A DNA stretch of 64,000 bases from CAWEYO01 sp963813315. GTDB lineage: Bacteria; Pseudomonadota; Alphaproteobacteria; Rhizobiales; Rhizobiaceae. Location of the stretch: NCBI GenBank assembly GCA_963813315.1, contig CAWEYO010000014.1, forward strand, positions 1 through 64,000. Reading direction: 5' to 3'. Shown piece after piece: positions 11,187-20,569 of this stretch. The position numbers and the translations under genes were made by a program. A model generated the notes under the pieces. It searched no databases, had not been told where the DNA came from, and saw nothing but the letters and a program-made list of their open reading frames with translations. Position 1 is the first letter of the stretch, and the number at the start of each line of letters is the position of its first letter.

Positions 11187-13115
11187 TCATGCCGCCAAGC
11201 GAAATCGCTCATGGAGAGCGCAGGCGCTGGTCAGAAGCATCAGAACCTGATCGTTGGCCACGCGTGCGCCCTCATCCATTGTTTCAAGACGGTCGAGAAG
11301 ATTGATAACCTTCCTTTGGTCGAAGAAGGGGATTGAGCTGAGCGCAGGTCCCCGAAGCGTGTCCTGCACCAGCGAGCTGAGCCGCTCCTTTGGATTGAGG
11401 GTCGCAGGTGGGCTCAGGAACGGGTGCTTCTGCCGTTTGTACACCGTGTCGCTGATGACGTCGCGGGCCGCCTCCCGAAGGACGTATTTTTCGGTCATGC
11501 CGCGTATTTTCTGGGATACCGGCTGGGACCGGATTACTTCAACGACGTGATGATCCAGGAACGGAACCCGTCCTTCGATGGAATGCGCCATCTCCATGCG
11601 ATCGCCCAACATGGTGAGGATGTATGAGGGCAATCCGGTTTTTGCCCAGAGGTAGAGGGACTGGTTCAGCGGCTCGCGCCCAGCGAGCTGGCCGTTGACG
11701 TCTATGTCGCTCAAAAAGCTGCGGAAGCCTTCGCGCTGACCAAACCTCTCGAGGAAATTTCCGGCCAGCAGAGCCCGCATTTTTTCCGATCGGGCGGAGA
11801 ACGTCTCGATCCAGGAGGGAACAAAACCAAGAAGGCGCTTGACCGTATCCAGCGATCCAGCCTCTCCGTCTGGCAACAGCAACCCACGGGACACAGGGTT
11901 TGCCCTTGCCAATTCGTCGAGCAAGCCGGCAACCACGGTCGTGTCCTGTCCCTCCCGGTTGTAGAGCAGCATGTCGCGCCGAAAGAACGCATACCCGCCA
12001 AGGATCTCGTCCGATCCCTCTCCTGTAAGAACGACCTTGTAGCCGGCGTCGCGCACCGCGCGGCTCAAAAGGTACTTCGCAACGCCATGCGCATTGAAGC
12101 AAAGGGTCTCGGCCTGGCCGATCGCATCGACAAAATGATCAGCCAGATCGTCCTGCCGGATCGGGATCGGACAGAACTCCGCACCGACTTTCGCCGCCAT
12201 CTCCCGGGCAATCTCTCCCTCGTCATACTCGGCACTGTCGAAGGTCAGGGTGAAAGCGCGAACCGGCTCCGGGTGATTTCTCGCCGCCAGGCCGAGGACC
12301 GAACAGGAGTCAAGACCGCCGCTGAGGTAACAACCGACCGGAACGTCGGCGCGCAGGCGAACGCGAACCGCCTCTTCCAGCACGAGACGGAACTCAGCGG
12401 CCCAGTCTGCATCGGAACGTTGCGGCGCGGTGTGGTCGGCGCGCGGATAGTGAAAATCCCAATACTGGTTGATTTGCACATGCTTCTCGCTCGCGATCAG
12501 ATAGTGGCCAGGCGGTATCTGGAAAATCCCGTCAAACAGCGTGCGAACTTGATGCCCGCCCATCTCGACCGAGTGATAGACGGACTCGGCATCCCAACGA
12601 GCCGGCACTCCAGCCGCAAACAGCGCCTTCACTTCCGACGCGAAATAGAGCGTCCCGTTGTGCTCGGCGTAGAACAGGGGCTTGATGCCAAAGCGGTCGC
12701 GCGCGGCGAAGATGGTTCGGTTCCTTTGGTCCCAAAGCACAAACGCGAACTCGCCCCGCAGTTGGTGCAGGCACTGCACGCCCAGGTCTTCATAGAGATG
12801 GAGCGCGATCTCACTGTCCGATCGCGTGCGCAGGCGATGACCCGTCTGCTCGAGTTCGCGCTGAATCGCTTCATAGCCGTAGAATTCGCCGTTGACGACA
12901 ATTCGCGCCTGCTCATCTTCGCTCGCGATCGGCTGATCACCGGTTGCGAGGTCGATGATGCTGAGCCGGGTGTGGCCAAGGGCAACGCGGCGGTCCGATG
13001 ATATCCAATGGCCACGCCCGTCGGGACCACGGTGATGGAGGGAATGGGTGGCACGTTTCAGCGTTGCGTCCGAGATCGGATCACGATGCGAGAAGATGGC
13101 AACTATACCGCACAT
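11187..13115 (-). CDS. asnB: Asparagine synthetase (glutamine-hydrolysing)
   Basis: The enzyme forms asparagine from aspartate, ATP and glutamine in the cytosol. The class II glutaminase domain begins with the required N-terminal Cys (MCGIVAIFSH) and contains HRGPDG, LGHTRLSIIDL and VVNGEFYGYE. The synthetase domain carries the PP-loop SGGLDSCSV and LTGEGSDEILGGY. The length of 642 residues suits the amidotransferase XrtA-associated/AsnB size class. The start is fixed by Cys2. An upstream extension of 67 codons is possible but only translates an intergenic palindromic repeat. It is followed by the TTC38-like gene with a 4-base overlap if that gene uses its first ATG. The substrate could be something other than free aspartate, since some AsnB-like proteins modify peptides or sugars. 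Confidence 0.9.
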   Translation of the reverse strand: MCGIVAIFSHRDPISDATLKRATHSLHHRGPDGRGHWISSDRRVALGHTRLSIIDLATGDQPIASEDEQARIVVNGEFYGYEAIQRELEQTGHRLRTRSDSEIALHLYEDLGVQCLHQLRGEFAFVLWDQRNRTIFAARDRFGIKPLFYAEHNGTLYFASEVKALFAAGVPARWDAESVYHSVEMGGHQVRTLFDGIFQIPPGHYLIASEKHVQINQYWDFHYPRADHTAPQRSDADWAAEFRLVLEEAVRVRLRADVPVGCYLSGGLDSCSVLGLAARNHPEPVRAFTLTFDSAEYDEGEIAREMAAKVGAEFCPIPIRQDDLADHFVDAIGQAETLCFNAHGVAKYLLSRAVRDAGYKVVLTGEGSDEILGGYAFFRRDMLLYNREGQDTTVVAGLLDELARANPVSRGLLLPDGEAGSLDTVKRLLGFVPSWIETFSARSEKMRALLAGNFLERFGQREGFRSFLSDIDVNGQLAGREPLNQSLYLWAKTGLPSYILTMLGDRMEMAHSIEGRVPFLDHHVVEVIRSQPVSQKIRGMTEKYVLREAARDVISDTVYKRQKHPFLSPPATLNPKERLSSLVQDTLRGPALSSIPFFDQRKVINLLDRLETMDEGARVANDQVLMLLTSACALHERFRLAA

Positions 13116-13132
13116 TTCTGGTGCATTCCTTC

Positions 13133-13238
13133 CTGGAGCAGCGGACGCATCGATGGAATTGCGCTGCTGCTCCATCTCTTTGCTTGAGCATCGGATTTTC
13201 CCCGAAACCGTTTCCCACTTTCGGGTCCGATGCTCCAG
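13133..13238. repeat. Palindromic intergenic repeat, family B, copy 1
   Basis: The element is about 106 bases with inverted ends CTGGAGC and GCTCCAG. Its inner core palindrome runs from AGCATCGGA to TCCGATGCT around CCGAAACCG/CACTTTCGG. Full copies of 107 bases lie at 50358 and 56372. It is similar in size and form to rhizobial intergenic mosaic elements. Confidence 0.8.
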
Positions 13239-13515
13239 GCAATCGACCCCGAGCGAGCCATGAGGCGCGGCGAGATTGCGTCCGCTGCCCGACCCGTCGC
13301 TATGAGAGGCCGCCACCCTAGGGCGTCACTTGTTCACTTGAATGTCCACCAGCCCACATTCGTGTTTCAATTGTTTCACCTCGCCGTCGGTCAGGGCCGA
13401 GGCTTCGGGCATGGGGGTTCACGAAACGGAAGCATTCCCAATGGCTTGCATGTCGTCAGGCTTTATCTGAAGGTCGAAGCCAACGACGCGAAGGGCTCAC
13501 GAAAAGAGGCCCGCC

Positions 13516-13620
13516 TACAGCGCATTGCTTCGAAACGGATTCATGCGACGCGCTTTAGGCTATTGTTTTTGTGCATGTCGTTATCCCAAAACCGCTGCGC
13601 ACTTTTGGACGGCATGCACT
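13516..13620. repeat. Intergenic repeat, family A, copy 1
   Basis: The element is about 105 bases, running from a GCGCATTGCTTCGAAACGG palindrome to TTTTGGACGGCATGCAC. Inverted copies lie at 53333 and 54473. The rest of the gap 13239-13725 holds no supported gene; a 28-codon minus-strand frame at about 13330-13415 was seen but has nothing else to support it. Confidence 0.75.
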
Positions 13621-13725
13621 AGGTCTGGGCGGGTCGACAAAGTCTGTGGGAGCGAACTTGATCTATATCTTACCAGTAAGTCGTGACGGGTTCGTGTCAG
13701 CGGCCACAGGAGAACCGGTCGGCAA

Positions 13726-13953
13726 TTACGGCGACAAACGTGTCCTCAGCCGCATTGCCACGTCGTAAATCCTGGTCACACTGTCTGGATCGATCGTTGG
13801 GGAGGTCATTGCAAAGATTGCCGCCCTTCTTATCTCGGAAACTTCAGCATCCGGGTACATGAGGGCGATTTGGTCAAGGAGCTCCTCTGCGTCTCGGGTT
13901 CTGCGAACGAGCAGTTCGAGCGATTTCGCAATCGCGACGATAATCGCCTCCAT
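13726..13953 (-). CDS. Small hypothetical protein (75 aa)
   Basis: The product is a 75-residue, mostly helical protein without a signal peptide or membrane segment. It has a hydrophobic N-terminal helix (EAIIVAIAKSLELLV) and an acidic middle. I do not recognise the family. The frame is closed by normal codon use and sits on the same strand as the Crp/Fnr gene behind it, with 93 bases between them. No strong ribosome site is visible, so confidence is moderate. Confidence 0.5.
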   Translation of the reverse strand: MEAIIVAIAKSLELLVRRTRDAEELLDQIALMYPDAEVSEIRRAAIFAMTSPTIDPDSVTRIYDVAMRLRTRLSP

Positions 13954-14046
13954 CGTACCCCCGCTCGTATCCCGACCCCGCCGGTCGCAATATGACCGCC
14001 CGGTGGCAAGGTTTGCAAGCCAACCGCAGGTGACGCAACGTCATGG

Positions 14047-14715
14047 TCAGCCAGATCCAGCAAGCACTTCGAGGGCCGCAAGATCGCGCAGCATAAGCCT
14101 GCTGCCGCGCCGCTCGATCAGCCCTCTCTTGGCAAGCGCGCTCATTTCGCGCGATACGGCCTCTCTGTGCGTGCTTATCCTTGCCGCCAACTCGAAATGC
14201 GTCGGTGCGGGGTTTATGCAGACCTGTCCCTCGACCGGCCCGATCTCATCCGCCCGGCGGAGCAGTTCAAGGATCAGCCGTTTGCGCACGACCAGGGTGC
14301 TGAATTCGTAAACCCTGTCGGTCATGCGCCGAAGCTGAACCGAGAGGTGCTCAAGGAGCATCCAGGCGAAGGTTGGATGGTTGTACACGATGTCGCGGAA
14401 TGCCGCTCCCGGCAGTCGCGCCGCGCGAGTGGAACCAAGGGCAATGACGCTGGCCGAGCGTTCCTTGCCGTCGATGCCGGCAAGTTCACCGAAAATCTCA
14501 CCGGGCTCGATATCCCGGTAGGCAATCTCTCTGCCGTCCTCCGAAAACAAGGTGACGCGAGCCCGCCCCTCCAGCAAGAAGAAGACATCCCGGCCGCCGT
14601 CGCCATGCGCGATGATCAGTTCGTTGTGCCGATAGCTGCGCTCGGTCCATCGCCCGGCAAGCGCGACCAGATCGGCTTCGCACAGTTTCGACAGGAAGGC
14701 CGGGGAGGCTGTCAC
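14047..14715 (-). CDS. Crp/Fnr-family transcriptional regulator
   Basis: The protein has 222 residues. An N-terminal cyclic-nucleotide-binding-like beta roll (residues about 15-125) includes the PGEIFGELAGIDG phosphate-binding-cassette-like loop. A long dimerisation helix follows, then a C-terminal winged helix with a recognition segment ISTHREAVSREMSALAKRG. No FNR-type cysteine cluster is seen at the N-terminus (only Cys12), so oxygen sensing by a 4Fe-4S cluster is unlikely. The start is GTG at 14715. No target gene is evident nearby; the regulator is probably global or acts elsewhere. Confidence 0.85.
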   Translation of the reverse strand: MTASPAFLSKLCEADLVALAGRWTERSYRHNELIIAHGDGGRDVFFLLEGRARVTLFSEDGREIAYRDIEPGEIFGELAGIDGKERSASVIALGSTRAARLPGAAFRDIVYNHPTFAWMLLEHLSVQLRRMTDRVYEFSTLVVRKRLILELLRRADEIGPVEGQVCINPAPTHFELAARISTHREAVSREMSALAKRGLIERRGSRLMLRDLAALEVLAGSG

Positions 14716-14879
14716 GGCGATATCTTTTTCTTGCTCACTTTGCCTTGCTTACCAACCAACGAAATTGGTGGCCGTTTCAAACATGTGCGAATTCTCACAG
14801 ACGTACCTGGTGCGCTGTCATACCATAAGCTTGTTTATAACGCTCACGCCTCACCGGCGACGCTAAAGGAAATGGTGTC

Positions 14880-15050
14880 ATGGAACTCTTGGCTCCCATC
14901 ACGCAGCTGGCATCAGCGTTCCGTGAATTCGTCGCGCCGCGCTACCGGCCGGAACTCCATTACATGCGCGGCCCGGGTCCAGCCTACGCCCGCCGGGTGA
15001 GCACGTTCGAAGCACGCCTCGAGAGCCTCCCGCCCGGAAGACATCGGTGA
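14880..15050 (+). CDS. Possible small protein (56 aa)
   Basis: A short frame starts at the ATG at 14880, 11 bases after AAGGA, and ends with TGA at 15048. The peptide begins MELLAPITQLASAF and is rich in Arg and Pro (PRYRPELHYMRGPGP). It has no recognised family. It fills part of the gap 14716-15240, which is otherwise empty apart from an AT-rich stretch before 15241. The support is a ribosome site and codon use only. Confidence 0.35.
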   Translation: MELLAPITQLASAFREFVAPRYRPELHYMRGPGPAYARRVSTFEARLESLPPGRHR

Positions 15051-15240
15051 AATGCAGGGGCTGGTGCACCGTTTGTCCAGTCACAGCAAACCATGATAAA
15101 TTAGCGGCAAGAACCCCTCAGTTTTCAAGGACGACCAACACCCTGAAACAAATGATACAAAAATGACCTATTTCTGACATCGTCAGGTTACAACGTTGCC
15201 CTATAGCTCCGACGACAAAAAAGACGCGAAGGAGAACGCC

Positions 15241-15450
15241 ATGCACGAGCGCGAACCAACGCTCGACGAATTGCTGAACGAGCCGATGATCCGCAAGGTC
15301 ATGGTTGCCGATGGCTACAGCGCCGAAGACGTCCGCCTTCTGATGGGCTTGGCAAAGGCTCGCTCGAACGCAAAGGGTTTTCGTTATCCGATGGGTTCTG
15401 CAGGCGCTCATGGACTGCGCGGGTCGGACACGTCCTCATTGCCCAGGTGA
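15241..15450 (+). CDS. Small conserved-type hypothetical protein (69 aa)
   Basis: The 69-residue protein begins MHEREPTLDELLNEPMIRKVM. The ATG follows AAGGAGAACGCC, a good ribosome site, which is why I prefer it to an upstream in-frame codon at 15196. The segment with LNEPMIRKVMVADGY and LLMGLAKAR looks like the short helical proteins common in Mesorhizobium and relatives whose function is unknown. The upstream AT-rich region (15090-15230) is a likely promoter. Confidence 0.65.
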   Translation: MHEREPTLDELLNEPMIRKVMVADGYSAEDVRLLMGLAKARSNAKGFRYPMGSAGAHGLRGSDTSSLPR

Positions 15451-15529
15451 CAAGCAGGAACTTTTGGGAAAATCCGGAATCAGCTCACGCCTGGAAAGGC
15501 CGTTCAACCGGTTCGTTCCTGACTGAACA

Positions 15530-16342
15530 TTATTGCATGTCCAGCAGGAGCGGCCGGTGATCCGACACTTCCGGCTCGCGGACGACGTCGAAGCTCAGGA
15601 CGCTCACCTGTGGCGTGACCAGCATGTAATCGGCGAAGCGCTCAGCCTTTCCATAGTAGGATGTTCGCGTATCCGTGTGGCCACGACCGATCACCAGGTC
15701 GGACAGGCCGAGGGTCCGTAACAGGTCGAAGGTCACGCTCGACGGCAGGACATTGAAATCCCCGCAGACGATCAGCCGCTCGTTCTCCCTTCTTGTCCGT
15801 TCGATGAGCCTGACAAGCGCCGCCGCCTGCTGCTTGCGGGCAGGCGTATCCCTTTTCCCGGACGGATCGCGAAGACCATGCATGTGGGCGATGGTCACGG
15901 TGAAGTTGCCTTCATAGTCGAAGAGGCGAATGCAATGCGCATTTCTTGCCCGCGGGTGGTCGCCCCAGTCATCTGCGGAAAAGTCGCCGTATACGAAGTC
16001 GAGCGCCTGGCCGATCACGGGATACGATCTGCGAACAAAGGTCGCCAATCCGAATTCGGACAGAAAAGTCTTGCCGTTGCTGTCATGCAAAACGCCGCGC
16101 GCCGTCGGGCAAAAGAATGCGTCGTGCGTGGGGAACGCCGCCCGCATCTCTTCGAACAAATTGGCACGTTGCGGCAGTTCGACGTCGCCGTCCCGGTAGA
16201 CGAGCCACTCGGACCGCGCCGAGGGCGTACGAACGACTTCCTGCAGGCACAGCACGTCGGGGTCTGCCTCGGCCAGATAGGGCATCAACGAAGTGTGGAG
16301 ACGACCGCCCCACGCGTTCAGGGATAGTAGTCGCAGGGACAT
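15530..16342 (-). CDS. Endonuclease/exonuclease/phosphatase (EEP) family protein
   Basis: The protein has 270 residues with the ordered EEP motifs LNAWGG (residue 8), LQEV (metal-binding Glu, about 35), a central HMHGL, GDFN (about 192) and the C-terminal SDHRPLLLDM (catalytic Asp-His). It is a metal-dependent phosphodiesterase; substrates in this superfamily range from DNA to sphingomyelin and inositol phosphates and cannot be assigned here. There is no signal peptide, so it is cytosolic. It is a single gene, convergent with the small gene at 15241. Confidence 0.85.
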   Translation of the reverse strand: MSLRLLSLNAWGGRLHTSLMPYLAEADPDVLCLQEVVRTPSARSEWLVYRDGDVELPQRANLFEEMRAAFPTHDAFFCPTARGVLHDSNGKTFLSEFGLATFVRRSYPVIGQALDFVYGDFSADDWGDHPRARNAHCIRLFDYEGNFTVTIAHMHGLRDPSGKRDTPARKQQAAALVRLIERTRRENERLIVCGDFNVLPSSVTFDLLRTLGLSDLVIGRGHTDTRTSYYGKAERFADYMLVTPQVSVLSFDVVREPEVSDHRPLLLDMQ

Positions 16343-16574
16343 TTTTCGTTCCAGACCGAGAATCGGATCGTATCACGCGAACTGTATATGCGATCGGGTT
16401 TGGCGTTGCGGCGGGCAAAAGATAGCTGCCTGAAACAAATGAAACGTTTCCATGACGTACTTGAAAAACTGCCGAAACCTGGGACGATCAAGGTAAGGCT
16501 GGCACGCCCGGAGACGCCTCTCGACTGGAGACGCCAGCGACGGTTGCCGTCCTTCCCGAACAGGAGAACCCTTC

Positions 16575-18003
16575 ATGACAACCGTCAGTGTTTTGACAAA
16601 CGGTGCGACGCCAATCGTCATACCGCCGGACGACTTTGATGCTCTGAAGGCATCGCTCCGTGGCTCGGCCTGCACGCCGATGGACGCCGGATATGACGAG
16701 GCACGCACGATCTGGAATGCCATGATCGACCGTCGGCCGGGACTTGTCGTCCGGTGCCAGGGCGCGGCTGACGTCATGCATGCTGTTGCGTTGGCGCAAA
16801 AGCATGGTCTTGCCGTTTCGGTGCGCGGTGGTGGACATAACATTGCGGGCAGTGCGGTGTGCGACGGCGGCTTGCTCATCGACTTGTCGCCAATGCGGTG
16901 GGTCCAGATCGATCCAGCTTCCAGGCGCCTGAATGTCGGGCCGGGAGCGACGCTTGCAGATGTCGACCGCGAGACGCTGGCTTTTGGACTCACCCTTCCG
17001 ACCGGCATCAATTCGACGACCGGCATTGCCGGACTGACGCTTGGAGGCGGAATTCGGCTGGCTCACCCGCAAGTTCGGCATGACGATCGATAATTTGATC
17101 TCCGCCGACGTGGTCAAGGCTGACGGACAGTTCGTCAAGGCGAGTGAGAAGGAGAACGAAGATCTCTTCTGGGCGATCCGCGGCGGCGGTGGCAATTTTG
17201 GGGTGATTACCAATTTCGAATTCCGGCTCCATCCCCTCGCTCCCCAAGTGCTGTCCGGGCTGGTTGTGCACCCCTTCGCCGACGCCAAGAAGATTCTGAC
17301 GGACTATCAGTCCATCCTGCAGAAAGCCTCGGATGACCTTACGTGTTGGGTCGTCATGCGCAAAGCTCCGCCGCTGCCGTTCCTGCCCACGCAATGGCAT
17401 GGCCGGGAAGTGCTGATCCTTGCAATGTGCTGGGCGGGTGACATGGCAGAGGGCGAAAAAGCCATGGCCGAACTGCGCGGACTGGGAAAGCCGATCGCCG
17501 ATGTCGTGTCACCGCACTCTATAGTTGCGTGGCAGTCCGCCTTCGACCCCTTGCTTACGCCGGGCGCCAGAAACTATTGGAAGACGCACGATTTCAAGAG
17601 CCTCGAACACGGCCTCATCGATACGCTGATCGAGGGAACCAAGGCGCTCCCCAGCCCCGAATGCGAACTGTTCATCGCCCATATGGGAGGGGCGATGAGC
17701 CGCGTTCCGGTGGATGCCACAGCCTTTCCGCAGCGCAGCGCGCACTACATCATGAATGTGCACGCGCGCTGGCGCGATGCCGGCGAGGATTCAGCCTGCA
17801 TTGACTGGGCGCGGGGCCTCTTTGAGGAAACTGCGAAATATGCGCTCGGGAGCGCCTATGTAAACTTCATGCCGGGTGACGAGAGCGATCGAATCGAGAA
17901 GGTGTACGGCCAAAACTACCAGCGCCTCAGCGAAATCAAGCGGCGCTACGATCCGGACAACCTTTTCCGGTCGAACCAGAACATCAAGCCGGGCAAAGGA
18001 TAG
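16575..18003 (+). pseudogene. FAD-linked oxidase (BBE/6-hydroxynicotine-oxidase type), one-base frameshift
   Basis: The ATG at 16575 follows AGGAGAACCCTTC. The first frame gives the FAD-binding domain, with VRGGGHNIAG, where the His is the usual covalent FAD attachment residue, and GLTLGGG. It then shifts register at about 17051-17053 (GGAATTC where GGATTC is expected), so one extra base leads to a stop at 17093. The second frame resumes with GWLTRKFGMTIDN and ends with the berberine-bridge C-terminal signature YQRLSEIKRRYDPDN. The repaired protein would be about 475 residues, the normal family length. The family oxidises alcohols, sugars or amines with oxygen. A consensus error is a strong alternative to true inactivation, since no other lesion is seen. 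Confidence 0.8.
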
Positions 18004-18063
18004 TCGCCCAGAGGGTACTCCCGAGACGCCAGAGCGCCCCCGCCGGGTCGGCATCATCAATGT

Positions 18064-18130
18064 GAGCATCGAACCGCGAAAGTGAGAACCGGTTTCGGGT
18101 CCGATGGGCTTGACACTAAACAGTAGAGCG
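18064..18130. repeat. Partial family B repeat (inverted, diverged)
   Basis: The stretch GAGCATCG...AGTGAGAACCGGTTTCGGGTCCGATGGGC followed by AGTAGAGCG matches the inverted core of the 107-base family B repeat with several changes. It lies just upstream of the cyclase gene. Confidence 0.5.
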
Positions 18131-18184
18131 CTTCACACAGCCGCGGAAAGAAATAGGCTATGGTTCGACGCTTGGACATGACCG

Positions 18185-19771
18185 ATGGCTGGATTGGGCG
18201 AACAAGTCGCGCGTGAGCAACGAACGGTGGGGCCACTGCTGGCCGTTGCGGTGGTTCTCGGGCTCGTAGGCTTGCCGATCGCGGTCTGGCTCGACCTCAG
18301 GAATGTTTCGGAGAGGATGCTGCGAACGCAAGCCAGCGAAATCAGCCGCATCATCGATGAAATGCGCGGATTTTATGGGAGCGACGTCGTGGGGCGCGTC
18401 TTGCAGTCGGATGGCGCTGTAACCGCGACGCACAATTATCGGAGTGTAAGAGGTGCGATTCCCATTCCGGCAACGTTCTCGATCGAACTTGGCAAGCGGA
18501 TCAGTACTCACGACGGGTCGGTGAAATACCGGTTCGTCTCGGACCTGCCCTTCAAGGGCCGTGAACCCCATAATCTGGACACCTTCGAGCGGGGTGCCAT
18601 TACAGAACTTCGCGCCAACCCTGAAAAACCGATTGTCGAAGTGTCGGGCTCGCTGCTCGATCGATACGTCCGAGTGGCCGCGCCAGTCACAATGGGACCA
18701 GTCTGCGTGACGTGTCACAACTCGCACCCTGACAGTCCAAAGAGGGACTGGAAGGTCGGCGATGTTCGAGGAATCCAGGAGATTTCCGTCCGCCAACCCA
18801 TCGCCGCGAATGTTCTCTCCTTCAAGTACCTGCTCTTTTACTTTGGCCTTTCGGCAGCAGCTGGCCTGGCGTTCATTCTCCTGCAGCGCCGGCAATCGGC
18901 CCTGGTTCGCGTCATGAACCAGGAGCTTGCCGAGGCGAACGAGTTCCTGGCGGCAATTTCGTTGAAGATTGCCAAATATCTCTCGCCCCAGATTTACAAG
19001 AGCATCTTCAGTGGCCAGAAGGACGCCACAGTGGCTGCCGAGCGCAAGAAGCTGACGATCTTTTTTTCTGACATAAAGGATTTCACTGCCATCGTGGAAC
19101 GGCTCCAGCCGGAAGACCTGACGACACTTCTCAACGAATACTTCACAGAAATGTCGGCGATCGCCCTCAAGCATGGGGCCACGGTCGACAAGTTCATCGG
19201 GGATGCATTCCTTGTGTTTTTTGGAGACCCGGAGACAAAGGGCGTGGAGGAGGACGCGAGAGCCTGCTTGCGCATGGCCGTCGACATGCAGCATCGCGTG
19301 GAGCAGCTGAACAGCGTTTGGCGCCACCGCGGATTTGACCAGCCGTTCCAGGCTCGAATGGGCATAAATACGGGCTACTGCAATGTGGGCAACTTCGGCT
19401 CTGACGACCGCATGGACTACACCATCATCGGGGCCGAAGCGAACCTGGCGGCTCGCCTGCAGTCGATTGCCAAACCCGGTGGCATCTGTCTCAGCTATGA
19501 AACGTACGCGCTGGTGCGCGATCTTGTGCGGGCCCGCCCGCTAGAGCCGATTGCGATGAAAGGGATCAGCCGTGAGGTCGTCCCCTACGAAGTTGAAGGG
19601 CTCCTCGGTGAGATGGCGCAGCGACCTCAGGTCATCAGCGAGCACTCGACTGGCCTTGACCTTTTTCTCGATGTGGAGGCGATCGACGAAAACGGCGTCG
19701 AGCAGGCAAGAAAGCGACTTTCGGAAGCGCTCATCGCGCTCGCCCGCCGTAGCAAACCTGCGACTTCCTAG
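18185..19771 (+). CDS. Membrane adenylate cyclase with periplasmic c-type heme sensor domain
   Basis: The protein has 528 residues. A transmembrane helix (about 17-37) is followed by a periplasmic domain of the Tll0287/DUF3365 type containing the c-type heme motif CVTCH at 174-178. A second transmembrane helix lies at about 213-233, then a short coiled coil. A class III nucleotide cyclase domain runs from about 285 to 480 with the metal-binding Asp296 (FFSDIKDFT) and Asp340 (FIGD) and the purine-specifying Lys336 (VDKFIGD), which favours ATP. It probably makes cAMP in response to redox, gas or heme ligand state outside the cytoplasm. Heme attachment would need the cytochrome c maturation system. 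It is a single gene with repeat remnants on both sides. Confidence 0.88.
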   Translation: MAGLGEQVAREQRTVGPLLAVAVVLGLVGLPIAVWLDLRNVSERMLRTQASEISRIIDEMRGFYGSDVVGRVLQSDGAVTATHNYRSVRGAIPIPATFSIELGKRISTHDGSVKYRFVSDLPFKGREPHNLDTFERGAITELRANPEKPIVEVSGSLLDRYVRVAAPVTMGPVCVTCHNSHPDSPKRDWKVGDVRGIQEISVRQPIAANVLSFKYLLFYFGLSAAAGLAFILLQRRQSALVRVMNQELAEANEFLAAISLKIAKYLSPQIYKSIFSGQKDATVAAERKKLTIFFSDIKDFTAIVERLQPEDLTTLLNEYFTEMSAIALKHGATVDKFIGDAFLVFFGDPETKGVEEDARACLRMAVDMQHRVEQLNSVWRHRGFDQPFQARMGINTGYCNVGNFGSDDRMDYTIIGAEANLAARLQSIAKPGGICLSYETYALVRDLVRARPLEPIAMKGISREVVPYEVEGLLGEMAQRPQVISEHSTGLDLFLDVEAIDENGVEQARKRLSEALIALARRSKPATS

Positions 19772-19850
19772 TGCATTGGACCCTAAAGTGGGAACCGGTT
19801 TCCGATGTTCCAACAAGGAGATAGAGCGGTAGCGCTGCGCCCGAGGACGA
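19771..19850. repeat. Partial family B repeat (inverted, diverged)
   Basis: The inverted family B core (AAAGTGGGAACCGGTTTCCGATG) continues with GAGATAGAGCGGTAGCGCTGCG, which matches the outer arm of the full-length copies. It starts at the cyclase stop codon. Confidence 0.55.
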
Positions 19851-19865
19851 CGCGTGCAGTCGGCG

Positions 19866-20042
19866 TCAGCCGGCTGCACGACTATGCACTTGCCTCGAGG
19901 CACGAGCCGGGAAATGTATCTCTGCCCGGCTGATCCCGATGTCTGCCAGGAAGGCGTTCTCCATCGCCGCCAGGGTCCAGGTGTTGTGGACGCGGGCCCG
20001 ATGGACGCGGAACGTATCGTAAGCTGTTCTCAGTCTTTGCAT
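19866..20042 (-). CDS. DUF1127-like small protein (58 aa)
   Basis: A 58-residue minus-strand frame begins MQRLRTAYDTF and contains AFLADIGISRAEI, the hallmark end of the short DUF1127 (YjiS-like) domain. The ATG at 20042 is preceded by ACGGAG six bases upstream. Such arginine-rich micro-proteins are abundant in rhizobia; some members affect RNA turnover or phosphate and carbon metabolism in other species, but nothing specific can be said here. It lies between two intergenic repeats. Confidence 0.7.
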   Translation of the reverse strand: MQRLRTAYDTFRVHRARVHNTWTLAAMENAFLADIGISRAEIHFPARASRQVHSRAAG

Positions 20043-20071
20043 GTGGAACTCCGTTGGTTGAATGGACGGTA

Positions 20072-20215
20072 TAGGGTGTGTTGGTATTCAGGTGATGCCC
20101 GGCCTGCAAATGGCAGTGTTCTGCGCTTCCGGTACTCACGTAACGTACGCTGCGTGCCGGTTCTCGAAAGCCGCCATTTTCGGCTCGGCCTGACCTGAAT
20201 CTCAACACACCCTAG
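20072..20215. repeat. Intergenic repeat, family C, copy 1
   Basis: The element is about 144 bases with inverted ends TAGGGTGTGTTG and CAACACACCCTA. Inside is a palindrome around CGGTACTCACG and CGTGCCGG. Other copies are at 49089 and 59371, with a deleted copy at 45615. From 20216 to 20537 I see no gene. Confidence 0.82.
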
Positions 20216-20537
20216 GCGGTTACTGTTTCGACCGTTTTTCTGGAACGACGCGGAAGTGTTTCGTTTGTTTCGATCGATGAGCCAGACTGTTGCAAATGCA
20301 CAAGGCGACGCCCTCAGTCGTCGGCCTTCTCGAAAAACAGCGCGCCTCTGCAATAGAGCCAGATGCGGAGATTCAAAGAGATACAGCGTCCTGAAGGACG
20401 CGCGGCGCAGTAAGGCCAGCGCTCCGAAACTCGATCTTGCACAGGGAGGCAGGCCGTGGCGACGGTTGCCGCCGAACCTTACTTCATCGTTCCATGAGGC
20501 CATAAACCGTTGCAATTTAATGAGTAATGTGCTTGTA

Positions 20538-20553
20538 TTGAATGAACATTCAA
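20538..20553. promoter_or_regulatory. Putative TetR operator, site 1
   Basis: TTGAATGAACATTCAA is a 7-base inverted repeat around AA, extended to 18 bases by flanking A/T. It lies 17 bases before the Rieske oxygenase start. The same 16-mer occurs in reverse complement at 23291, and a close variant occurs at 28229 next to the tetR gene. Confidence 0.75.
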
Positions 20554-20569
20554 TAAATGAGAATTCAAA

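Noticed and set aside
13116..13316. 67-codon N-terminal extension of the asparagine synthetase
   Set aside because: The enzyme must begin Met-Cys; the extension is only the translation of an intergenic palindromic repeat.
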